Source of the DNA: Mesostigma viride
Lineage: Eukaryota; Streptophyta; Mesostigmatophyceae; Mesostigmatales; Mesostigmataceae
Assembly (NCBI GenBank): GCA_009746045.1
Contig: RPFO01000485.1
Span: forward strand, 1,001,223 to 1,064,062
Length of the DNA: 62,840 nt
Direction of reading: 5' to 3'
Positions 55,324-62,840 of the stretch are shown here, in pieces. The notes beneath the pieces are model-generated. The model was not told where the DNA came from. It searched no databases and saw nothing but the letters and a program-made list of their open reading frames with translations. The number at the start of each line of letters is the position of its first letter. The first letter of the stretch is position 1. The position numbers were made by a program, and so were the translations under genes.

Positions 55324-55344
55324 TTTTGGCGGGAAATTGGGGGA
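55324..55344 (+). promoter_or_regulatory. CCAAT + E2F-like module 2
   Basis: Exact recurrence of TTTTGGCGGGAAATTGG, again preceded by GACCAATCGGATCGCTC, about 480 bp before the ATG of the longest island gene. Confidence 0.5.
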
Positions 55345-55819
55345 CGGGTAGGGTCCTGGCACGAGGAGATCCACGGGAAGGTCCACGGGGAGGTCCACGT
55401 ACGGTGCGCCGGATCCGCGGGACGGACGCGATTCGGGTACGATTCGCGGGTTTGGGACCGTCGATCGTCGATTGGCGCCGTGTCGATCCGCGGGACGGAC
55501 GATCCCCGTGTCGGTTCGGAGGATCGGATCCGTGTCGGTTCGGAGGATCGGGAGGAGTGCGCCTACATGAGCCGCCGAGACCCTCGTCTCCCCTCATCCC
55601 TTCCTCTCTCCCTCTCAACGATAGAAGCGCGCACGGTAGAATGAACGAGACACGGGACGTGTCCAATAGTCTCGCGGGGACGCCGGGCGAGTCCGACGGT
55701 CCCGCCGCGGTGCCGGACCCCTCCCTGTCTGTCACCCCCATGGAGGTCGATCCACTCGCCCCCTCGTGTCCTGTGGGTCGGTCGAGGACGCGCGGGATGT
55801 CCCGAGTGTCCGCGCGCCG

Positions 55820-56983
55820 ATGGATCCCAGGACGCTGTGCCGCGCCGTGTGCGCCTGGTTCGACGCCGCGGTCGTCAGGGACCCGAGGGACTCGGCGTGC
55901 GTCACGACGTCCCAGTTCGCCGACGAGATGGACCGCTTCCTCCTGTCCAAGGGCCTGCCGGCGTACGACCGGTCCGGCCTGGCGGGCGACCGCCCGCAGG
56001 CGCGCGGCGCGCATTTCAACCTGATATCCGCCATCGCCGCCGCCTACGGCGCCGTCGTGAGCGATTTCGGCGACGGCCTGACGCTCTGCCGTCTCCTCGT
56101 CCGTCCTCCGGCCGGCGGGTACCCGTTCGACCCGTCGCCGCTCCCGAAGCCCGCGTCCTTCGACGACGACGGGTACTTCGCCGCGATCGCGCGCAAGGAG
56201 CTGATACAAGCGCGGCTCGCCGAGACCTCCGCCGTGCTGGATGAGGAGGATCTGGACCGTCTCGAGTGCACGGACGAGGAGGACGCGTTCGAGTCCCACC
56301 TTCGACGCCCCCATGCGTTCGCACATCTGTGCCAGTTCCGCGTCGCCCGGCGCGCGTACGACCGCAAGCGCGTCCCGCGCCCCGAGTGGCTCGATAGGAC
56401 GATCGCCGAGATGAGGCGTCAGGTCTCCTGGGACTACGACGAGTCTGCCAAGGGGAGGACGAGGGCCGGGACGCACATGTCGGATCACCTGACGGACGTA
56501 CTCGGATGGCCCTCGACGGCGGAGGACGCCTTGCCCCTCCAGACGCCCCTCGAAGACGCGGCCGGATCCGGGCAGGACGCCGTCGCCGCCCTCCGCGTGT
56601 CGCCGAACGTGTCGAGCCAGATTTCGGCTGCCGTCCGCGCGTCTGGGGGCGTTAAAGCGACGCGCGCCGAGCCGTTCGTCGGAGATCTCCCGTCGCGTCT
56701 GTTCGCGCGCGTGCCGGACGCTCGCATGTCCTTGTCCGCCTTCCGACACCTCTACTTCGAGCGTCACCTCGGATGGCCGGCGTCCCGGCGCTTCACCGTC
56801 CCCAACGAGGTGGTCGCCGCACAGCTGGCCGCACGCGGCATCCGATTGAGCGGGCGGAAGAGGGGCCGCGACGTCACGGTGGACGGCCCGCCTGCCAAGA
56901 ACGTGAAGTGGGTCGAGGGCCTGGCCCTCGCGCCGGGCGTCGTGGTCCGCGAGAGCGACGTCGAGTGCGATGCGGGGAATTAG
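55820..56983 (+). CDS. Island protein 3, 387 residues, unknown
   Basis: ATG 55,820 (MDPRTLCRAVCAWFDAAVVR). The frame is open further upstream but without ATG; another frame starts MNETRDVSNSLAGTPGESDG at 55,641 and overlaps it, so a uORF or frame slip is possible. The N-terminal ~75 residues (TTSQFADEMDRFLLSKG, NLISAIAAAYGAVVSDFGDG) are helical; an acidic region follows (DEEDLDRLECTDEEDAFE). The C-terminus has SLSAFRHLYFERHLGWPAS, NEVVAAQLAARGIRLSGRKRGRD and KWVEGLALAPG. The latter resembles the winged-helix tail of D5-like viral helicase-primases (L..Y..., L...G..., ...WVxGL), but no Walker motifs are present, so it would not be the helicase itself. Codon use is strongly GC3. Confidence 0.7.
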   Translation: MDPRTLCRAVCAWFDAAVVRDPRDSACVTTSQFADEMDRFLLSKGLPAYDRSGLAGDRPQARGAHFNLISAIAAAYGAVVSDFGDGLTLCRLLVRPPAGGYPFDPSPLPKPASFDDDGYFAAIARKELIQARLAETSAVLDEEDLDRLECTDEEDAFESHLRRPHAFAHLCQFRVARRAYDRKRVPRPEWLDRTIAEMRRQVSWDYDESAKGRTRAGTHMSDHLTDVLGWPSTAEDALPLQTPLEDAAGSGQDAVAALRVSPNVSSQISAAVRASGGVKATRAEPFVGDLPSRLFARVPDARMSLSAFRHLYFERHLGWPASRRFTVPNEVVAAQLAARGIRLSGRKRGRDVTVDGPPAKNVKWVEGLALAPGVVVRESDVECDAGN

Positions 56984-57083
56984 ACTAGCTTTCTACTAGT
57001 GACGTGTTTGCGTTGGTTTGATGATGCGTGGACGATAATTCCGTTTATTACGATTTTTTATTCAATACAATCGATTTATAAAT

Positions 57084-57093
57084 GCCACGTGGC
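57084..57093. promoter_or_regulatory. GCCACGTGGC palindrome 5
   Basis: Between the convergent ends of island proteins 3 and 4, in a short AT-rich gap (57,000-57,186) with TTTATAAAT just upstream. The position is odd for a promoter of either gene. Confidence 0.6.
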
Positions 57094-57186
57094 GTCTTTG
57101 TTTGTTTGGTAACGCTAGAGTCTCACTCCTAGGACTCTTTTGCGGACTCGCGGACTCGCGGACTCGCGCGTTCGTCGCTTTTTTTG

Positions 57187-57525
57187 TCAAGTTACGGACG
57201 GGTGCGCCAGTCCGGCGACAGCGGTCCTTTCGGGGTCGTTCGCGTACAACCCGTCGAACACCTCGTGCCAGTTTTCGGGCGTCGCGCGTTGGCGCGCCGA
57301 TTCCAGATCCTCCCTCGTCGCCAGGTCGAACCACCCGCTATGGCCCTTCTCCGCGCGCAGGCGGATTTCTCGGTCCACGTCCGCCAGGAACTGCTCGTAC
57401 GCCTCTCGGTTCGTGTACCCGCGGTAGAGTTCGTCCGGATCGTCCCGGTGTCCGTGGAGGTACGGGTACGCGCGGACGACGAGACCGTCCACGAGTCCGC
57501 GGAGAGTGTCAAGGACGTTGCCCAT
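57187..57525 (-). CDS. Island protein 4, possible N-myristoylated protein
   Basis: 112 residues beginning MGNVLDTLRGLVDGLVVRAY. An upstream in-frame ATG (57,585) would add 20 residues, but it lies only about 28 bp after a TATA box, at the expected transcription start, so the MGN start is favoured. MGN is the kind of N-terminus that receives myristate, which would place it at a membrane. The rest is charged and helical (REAYEQFLADVDREIRLRAE, SGWFDLATREDLESARQR), ending GLAHPSVT. No family recognised. The gene faces protein 3 tail to tail. Confidence 0.6.
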   Translation of the reverse strand: MGNVLDTLRGLVDGLVVRAYPYLHGHRDDPDELYRGYTNREAYEQFLADVDREIRLRAEKGHSGWFDLATREDLESARQRATPENWHEVFDGLYANDPERTAVAGLAHPSVT

Positions 57526-57612
57526 GTCCGCGTGTCTTTTGTCGGGGAAGGGAGGGGGGGGGAGAGACGCGCGCGTCTCGTGCACGAACGGGACGAGAAA
57601 ATGTCCCCTCCC

Positions 57613-57618
57613 TTTATA
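57613..57618 (-). promoter_or_regulatory. TATA box of island gene 4
   Basis: Minus strand reads GGTATAAAGGGAGGGG, 88 bp before the favoured ATG at 57,525. Confidence 0.6.
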
Positions 57619-57900
57619 CCGCGGTTTTCGCGCGACTCGACTCGATCGATCCGCTCATGGCGCCCGGATTCCATTCGGCTCGCTCGTTCTTCGGAGCCGG
57701 GTTCCGATCGACGCGCGACCGATCGTCCGGGTCCTGGTGGAGAAGCAAGGACGGCAGCGGGACGGTCGGAGGGGACGGCTTCGGGACGGAGGGCGACGAC
57801 GACGGGGGCGAGGACGGACGCGGACGTCCCGGTTCCCGGTAGTTGGATGGAGACTAGGGACGACGAACAACTGCGAAAGCTGAGAGCGAATGATGATTGT

Positions 57901-58740
57901 ATTACAATAATACAATGAGAGAGAGATGAAAGCTGAGGGCTCAGAATGGAACTGGGCAGACTCGGGTGCTGTGGCACTCCCCAGTGCTACGCCTATATGC
58001 CTATGGCGGTGCTACCTGCAGCACACGACCAGTGGACAAGTGTACACTGCAATGCCATGCGACCACGTCACTAGCATCCAGCTAAGACTCGGCCCGTCAG
58101 GCCCGGCTACACCGGACCTGGCGGGTCGAGCTAGCACCTAGGAACAGTCTGGCACTAACCGCACATCGGTCCACATGACACCTCAGTACCGTACACCCTG
58201 CCGTACTGTACTGAGGTGTCCCGCTCAGCCGCGGTAGGCAATACGCGGCGCGCAGGCCGGAAATCCGTGTGTCAGCCTAAGCATCTCATCTAACTCCCAT
58301 TATGTTTTCCTTTCAGGTTGAAGGCTAGCGACTTCAAGCCTGACCCTGCCCAGCTAGGAGACTGACTCCAAGCTGACTGAGGTGCTGAGCAACTGACACC
58401 CATACTGCAACATCTGGACTGAAAAAGATGGGCCCCAGAACTCGTGCAATACTTGTGATGGCATCACGTTTAGCTCAACATGCCCGGGGAGTTCCTCCTC
58501 CTCGCGAGCTCACAAGGGAGATAGCTATGCCTGTCTGCCTATCCAGGGAGTGCACCACCAGCCAAGAGAGCCTTGTAAAAAAATGCCAAGGTAACCGTTT
58601 AAGAGGTTCCATGTTGTTCCATCATCATCGCCCACTCAGAGAGAAAATACCCAGCCAGGCTGGGTCAACTGAGCTCAGGTTACCTGCAACCTGAGGAGTG
58701 ACAGTGGACAGGTTTATTGCACCCTGCACTGTCCATGTTG
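57901..58740. other. Island/copia-element boundary; hairpin
   Basis: No gene. Composition returns to about 50% GC. A hairpin with 13-bp stem GACACCTCAGTAC and GTACTGAGGTGTC lies at 58,177-58,220. The 3' LTR of the copia-type element may lie in this region and up to 59,270, but I cannot fix its edges. Confidence 0.5.
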
Positions 58741-58945
58741 TACCTGCACAACATGTGAGGACCAGCCACCCCTGCCCTGCACAGAGGGGCTGAAGTCCGA
58801 GTGACAGGTGACAGGACTATGACATCCTGGACCTGGCCACATTGCACCTGCACAACGTGGGAGACCAGCCACCCCTGCCCTGCACATGGGTGACTGAAGT
58901 CCTGGTGACAGGTGACAGGAATATTTCATCCTGCACCTGTGCTGA
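58741..58945 (-). repeat. ~105-bp tandem duplication
   Basis: Two copies containing CCAGCCACCCCTGCCCTGCA, GACTGAAGTCC-like and GTGACAGGTGACAGGA words, starting near 58,741 and 58,846. Downstream of the copia-type pol on its strand, possibly inside its LTR or 3' end. Confidence 0.8.
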
Positions 58946-59359
58946 GCACGTTGTACTAGACAACATGACAGCACCCATGCCTTTACTGCCACTGAACAGT
59001 AAGGCCAGGTGGCCCAGGATAGCCACAGTGAACTGGGGTCCTGGGTAACCACCTGTCAAGGGAGCTTTGACCCTCCACTTGAATGGGGGCACCTGAGCCA
59101 CTGAGCTCAAGGCCATTCCACCAAGGCATACGCCCTAGGGAATAAAGGTGTGAGATACATCCCATGCCCACCTATGAAGGTGTGCATAACGAAATTCCAT
59201 GGTGTTGAGAAAATCAAAACAGATTTTATTGGGCATAGGGCACGCAGATGTATGAAAACAGACTCCAACCAACCCCCCTTGCTGGAAGCCACAACCTACC
59301 CCTTGGACCTGCCCAAGGGGTACTGGGTGACCTAGGCAGCCCTGGTGAACAGGACCCTG

Positions 59360-60790
59360 CTAGGCGTCCCCCCTATGGGGCAGGGTTGCCTGCTTGCCAT
59401 AGGGGTTCATCAAGTGGTACAACAGCTGATATTGTTCAGCTGCCTGCTGAGGCACTTTAGTGAGTGCATCAGCAGCGTTGTGTTTGTCCTCCACGTGACG
59501 GGTGGACTCCCAGTAGGTGGACTCCTGTTTCAGGACCACCCAGTCAAGATCAGTGTGGACAGCATAGGGGTTAGCAAGGAAACTGAGGACTGACTGACTG
59601 TCAGTGAGCAAGTGTGCCACCACCCCAGCATTGCTGCCTGCTTGCATCTGCAACCAAACCAGCACATGATTCAAGTACCTGGCATGAAGCACTGCTGACA
59701 CCACTGCCCTGCACTCAGCAGCATTGCTGCTGACAGCCTTGCGTCTATGCAACCGGCTGTACCATGAAATGAGAGACAAGGGTGCATCATCATTCTGCAC
59801 AAAATACAAGCCTGACTCCCTTGCCTGCATCTTGGTAATCTGCCTGGACTCCATGGAACTATCCATCATAGCTTGGATGTGAATGGTTTTGTGGAGATCC
59901 AAGGAGTGCAAGATAAGGGGAGGGCCCTCCTGGAGAGTTTTGGTGATGGCTTTGTGACCTACTTGCATCAAGACATCATCATCAACTCTGCTAACCACAG
60001 CCAGGTGAGGTGCACACGTTGAGCACAACCACCCCAGCTTGCCTCTAATGGTAGGACAGGCTCCAGGTTTGATTTTTGTTTGCAAAACCTCCAAGCAGCT
60101 GTGCATGTAATCATTGGGAGAGTAGAGTGCACACACCCACTGGTTTTGATGCTGCTGGAGTTGTAACATTGTGCCACAAAATTTTATGGCAGTGGTGCCC
60201 AGCTCTACTTGCTTGCCAATCTCAAAATGCTGTGACACTTGTTGAATAAAATCATCCACAGCACGCCTTGGCCCAGCAATCAGCTGATCATCCCCATGCC
60301 ACACAAAGGTGAGAATGCCATGAGGGTGTGGGACCACAAAGAAGCAAGGGTCTATGTCATCATATCTAGCCCCTAACTTTTCAAACACAGCCTGAGCTGA
60401 CATCCTGAAAATGCGAGGAGCTGATTGCAGCCCTTCAACACCTATGTTAGCTTTCAGGTACTGCTGAGGGATGTGTTTTGCCCAAACTCTGGGAGTGGAG
60501 ACTACGTACACCTGACCATGCCACACTTGTTGTGCTATCTCAGGTGAGCCTTTCAGGAAAGCCCTTTTAATGTCTGTAGCCTTACAGATATAGTCATCCC
60601 CATCATTGAGATGACCCACAAAGACAGACAGCAAGATTTTTAGGGATGTTTGCTGAATGCCTGGCGTGTACAACTCTGCCTCTGTCAGATCAGTGGTGCC
60701 CTTGAACTCTGTCACACAAGGTCTAGCATGAAAGATGACTGACCCATCTGCTGCTGGCTTATGTTTACACACAAACTTCAGGCGCAAGTG
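59360..60790 (-). CDS. pol: Copia-type reverse transcriptase and RNase H
   Basis: About 475 residues. RT signs: KPAADGSVIFHARPCVTEFK, ATDIKRAFLKGSPE (catalytic Asp) and FVWHGDDQLIAG, where GDD replaces the usual VDD of copia RTs. RNase H signs: SWYSRLHRRKAVSSNAAECR, LLTDSQSVLSFL and HVEDKHNAADALTKV, the typical copia ending. The element's cDNA synthesis would occur in virus-like particles. The frame opens without ATG; it continues a polyprotein from upstream with a break near 60,785. The stop is at 59,360. Confidence 0.88.
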   Translation of the reverse strand, partial: HLRLKFVCKHKPAADGSVIFHARPCVTEFKGTTDLTEAELYTPGIQQTSLKILLSVFVGHLNDGDDYICKATDIKRAFLKGSPEIAQQVWHGQVYVVSTPRVWAKHIPQQYLKANIGVEGLQSAPRIFRMSAQAVFEKLGARYDDIDPCFFVVPHPHGILTFVWHGDDQLIAGPRRAVDDFIQQVSQHFEIGKQVELGTTAIKFCGTMLQLQQHQNQWVCALYSPNDYMHSCLEVLQTKIKPGACPTIRGKLGWLCSTCAPHLAVVSRVDDDVLMQVGHKAITKTLQEGPPLILHSLDLHKTIHIQAMMDSSMESRQITKMQARESGLYFVQNDDAPLSLISWYSRLHRRKAVSSNAAECRAVVSAVLHARYLNHVLVWLQMQAGSNAGVVAHLLTDSQSVLSFLANPYAVHTDLDWVVLKQESTYWESTRHVEDKHNAADALTKVPQQAAEQYQLLYHLMNPYGKQATLPHRGDA

Positions 60791-61149
60791 CTTGCACCCT
60801 GCAGGCTTTTTGTCAATAGGTGTGACAGGGGAGTATGAGAAGGACTAAGAGGATCTGGCACTACCCATTCTTCCCTGGCCTTGTTAAAGGCCTCCACCCA
60901 TTTTAGGAATCCTATGTGTGTGCGACAGTCTTGCTCTATCTGTTCATAAGAAAGAGGAGACATTTTAGCCACATCATGCTTGCCCAATCCAAATGAGTTG
61001 GGATGAAGTTTTTGGTTGTGAACCAGGTCTGCCACACAGGGTTCTTGCCCTGGGGCATACTTGGGTGTAGCAAATTTTACAGAAGCAATGTTGGTGTTAA
61101 GAAGTTTTTCAAGAGAAATTTTGAAATGTTTCAGATCAACACCACCCAT
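60778..61149 (-). pseudogene. Copia-type linker between protease-like and RT regions
   Basis: Open segment MGGVDLKHFKISLEKLLN, continuing ASVKFATPKYAPGQEPCVAD and IGFLKWVEAFNKAREEW. It joins the protease-like tail (ALLGDPFSLLPWCLISSDRL just upstream in the same frame) to RT. Frameshifts separate it from both neighbours. Confidence 0.6.
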
Positions 61150-61227
61150 GTCCTGGATGGATAGTCTATCACTGGATATGAGACACCAGGGTAACAGAGA
61201 AAAGGATCCCCCAACAAAGCATTCCCT

Positions 61228-62223
61228 TTATACCTTCCAATACCTGAAAAGGGTGGGGATACCGAGTATAGTCAACATGACCTGACCTAGTACCTTGAGG
61301 GATGACTGCCCTGAGAAATCAGCCACATGGTGCCAGGGTGAAGGTTCCAAAGGCAAATGGGGCACAGCCAGGGCACTGATAATGCTGACCTGGGCTTGTG
61401 TGTCCACTGCAACCATAAATGGGCTATTGTCATTCTGCCCAACCTTCCCCACCTTAGCTGATCCTGCAGCAGTTTGAGCTTTGGCTCTATGAGCTGCTTG
61501 TAAAATGCGAACAGCGTCTGCTAGGCTGCGTTTGGAAGGTGCAGCTAGTGGCTGAGCTATGTTCACACTTGTAGAGGTGATAGGTTGCTGATCACCTTTG
61601 CCAATGTGACCCTCTGCTGCAGGGGGCCAATCCTGCAGTGACTGCCTGCAATCATCAAGGGTGACCTGGGTGTCACAGTGGGTGTGGCTCTCACACTCAC
61701 CAGTGGGTGTTCCAAACAACCACTCACTGGGCAACGCTGGGATGCCAGGCAACTGTACAGGGCTGTCGGCCAACAGCTCTTCCTCCTCTGCCACGTCTGA
61801 CACAGTTGGAAAATACAATTTCATCCTGTGAGGTGAACACCTGTGAATTTTTCCCGTGTCATTGTGTTTAACTAACACTGTCCTGCCAGTGGTGTTAAAC
61901 TTTAGGATGGTGGCTGGCCCATGCCAGGTACCCACCTTGCCTAGTCCCGACTCCTTGTAGAATAGGACTTGATCCCCTTCTCTGAAGGTGGGACGTGGAT
62001 GCTTTGCATCCTTGACAGCTAACCTGCTAGCTGTCTGTGCTCGCTGTGCGTTGTAGAGGGCTAGTACCTCAGGTGGATAAATGCCTGCATGCAATCCATC
62101 TGGTGTAATGACCACCCCTTGTGGGGTTTTCATGAGTGGCCTCCTGTTGAGGACTTGGCACAACCTGGTGGACCACAGAGCTCTGTCAGCATAGGACCCA
62201 CTGTCAGCCAGCAGATTTGCCAT
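61228..62223 (-). pseudogene. Copia-type integrase C-terminus and aspartic-protease-like region
   Basis: First half: EGDQVLFYKESGLGKVGTWH, GPATILKFNTTGRTVLVKHN and HRCSPHRMKLYF, a DNA-binding module behind the integrase core like the GPY/F type. Second half: PFMVAVDTQAQVSIISALAV, then LKVLGQVMLTILG, the layout of a retroviral-type aspartic protease (hydrophobic-D-T-x-A, then G-x-L-x-L). The active-site triplet reads DTQ instead of DTG/DSG. A protease after integrase is not the standard copia order. Confidence 0.6.
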
Positions 62224-62840
62224 CTTCTTTGGCTACAAGGGTTTTAATGGACCTGATGGCCCTTTCAATAATGCCTTGCCTCTCATGATCTTCTAGCCCA
62301 GCCAGATCAATAGCCTCACACCCTGGTTCATTGGCAAGACATGTGAACTGCTGATCCAGTAACAATGCCTCCACAGGGTAGTACCTGGCCTGAGCAATCA
62401 AGAGAGCCCTGAGCAACTGTGTCTTGTCCATTCCAGGTAATGGTTCAATGGTTGTGTACCTTGACCATGCATCTTTAAGTGCCAAGTAAGATTGTCCTTT
62501 GATATGAAAGACATCTCCTACCACCCTGCCCTTGCTCTTAGGTGGGGTAGCTACATGCCACTTAGGGGGTTTGGGTGCATTGAACTGACAATGCTGGCAG
62601 TGGGATCTGACCACCTGGCATGCACGTCTGAGTGCTGCCCCCCTATTGCTGCTGCCACCACCTCTGCACTCACTTCATGCCCATAAAGGAAATGCAACTG
62701 CAAAGCAAGCTCCTGAAAACTGATCTGAGCATCCTCTGCTGGGGACACTCTGCACACCTTGGGAACCATAGATGTGAAGGTTGGTTTAGAGACATAATCT
62801 TCTGAAACCAGCTGTAGCACCTTTCCAGAACTGCTCACTA
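62204..62840 (-). CDS. Copia-type integrase (partial, frameshifted)
   Basis: Zinc-binding part LHFLYGHEVSAEVVAAA (His, His) and SHCQHCQFN (Cys, Cys), then core GRVVGDVFHIKGQSYLALKD (first Asp), EALLLDQQFTCL (second Asp) and ERQGIIERAIRSIKTLV (Glu). Frame shift near 62,560-62,620 between the finger halves. It inserts cDNA into the genome. The 5' part lies outside the window. Confidence 0.75.

Larger units (their letters stand above)
51495..57900. other. GC-rich virus-like island
   Basis: Abruptly GC-rich block between the broken Ty3 pol and the copia-type element. It contains at least four compact intronless genes without recognised homologues, minisatellites, five GCCACGTGGC palindromes, two CCAAT+E2F-like modules and a 0.8-kb inverted repeat. 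Short genes, shared promoter words and terminal-type inverted repeats suggest an integrated DNA virus or virus-derived element, but no capsid, polymerase or integrase is recognisable. A host segment of different composition remains possible. Confidence 0.5.
59267..62840 (-). mobile_element. Copia-type LTR retroelement, 3' part
   Basis: Minus strand, 5' end beyond the window. Order seen: integrase, a protease-like segment, RT, RNase H. A purine tract GCAAGGGGGGTTGG (complement of 59,269-59,282) follows the last stop by about 75 bp and is a candidate polypurine tract. Several frame breaks suggest a decayed copy. Confidence 0.8.

Noticed and set aside
54382-55398. 338-codon minus-strand frame over the inverted repeat
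   Set aside because: Composed of the duplicated arms (repeated PSVPPSLFALFTPFFDPR-like segments); a repeat artefact.
57102-57918. Long plus-strand frames over island gene 4
   Set aside because: High GC gives long shadow frames; arginine/glycine-rich composition and lack of a promoter-like ATG context favour the minus-strand gene.

Overview
This window looks like nuclear DNA from a eukaryote, most likely a large-genome microalga. I cannot name the species. The evidence is a multi-exon gene with verifiable GT-AG introns in compatible phases, Ty3 chromoviruses with chromodomains, a copia-type element, LINE remnants and abundant TIR elements. There is no operon structure. About 20% is host-gene-like and most of the rest is mobile or repetitive DNA.

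Layout. 1-5.3 kb: sparse DNA with a decayed LINE ORF1-like copy and two short TIR elements. 5.4-16.3 kb (minus strand): one intron-containing nonribosomal peptide synthetase gene. It reads adenylation/acyl-ligase - carrier - condensation - adenylation - carrier, followed by a predicted multi-pass membrane region before the stop. 17,644-30,168: a complete 12.5-kb Ty3 chromovirus on the minus strand, with 573-bp LTRs, a GTACC target duplication, primer site and polypurine tract. It carries a separate ORF with an RNase H1 hybrid-binding (caulimovirus VI-type) domain, gag, pol and a third ORF behind pol. A 1.7-kb transposase-less TTAA-flanked element sits between the hybrid-binding ORF and gag. 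30.2-36 kb: a 1.5-kb (CAA)n tract and two tail-to-tail LINE ORF1-like copies. 36-45.8 kb: repeats, MITEs, palindromic arrays and LINE scraps. 45,866-51,494: a second, 5'-truncated and frameshifted Ty3 element of the same lineage, again with the third ORF. 51.5-57.9 kb: a GC-rich, virus-like island abutting the truncated pol. It has short unrecognised intronless genes, five copies of the palindrome GCCACGTGGC, two E2F/CCAAT-like modules and a 0.8-kb inverted repeat. 57.9-62.8 kb: a copia-type element on the minus strand, running off the window end, with an aspartic-protease-like region between integrase and reverse transcriptase.

The most novel items are: (1) the GC-rich island, whose genes seem tied together by a shared promoter vocabulary; (2) the Ty3 lineage with a conserved post-pol ORF3 that directly follows a conserved polypyrimidine/AG signal, suggesting env-like expression from a spliced RNA, plus a hybrid-binding-domain ORF; (3) the synthetase with a membrane-embedded C-terminus; (4) the apparent integrase-protease-RT order of the copia-type element. 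Functions for these are inferences from sequence reading only; no database search was possible.
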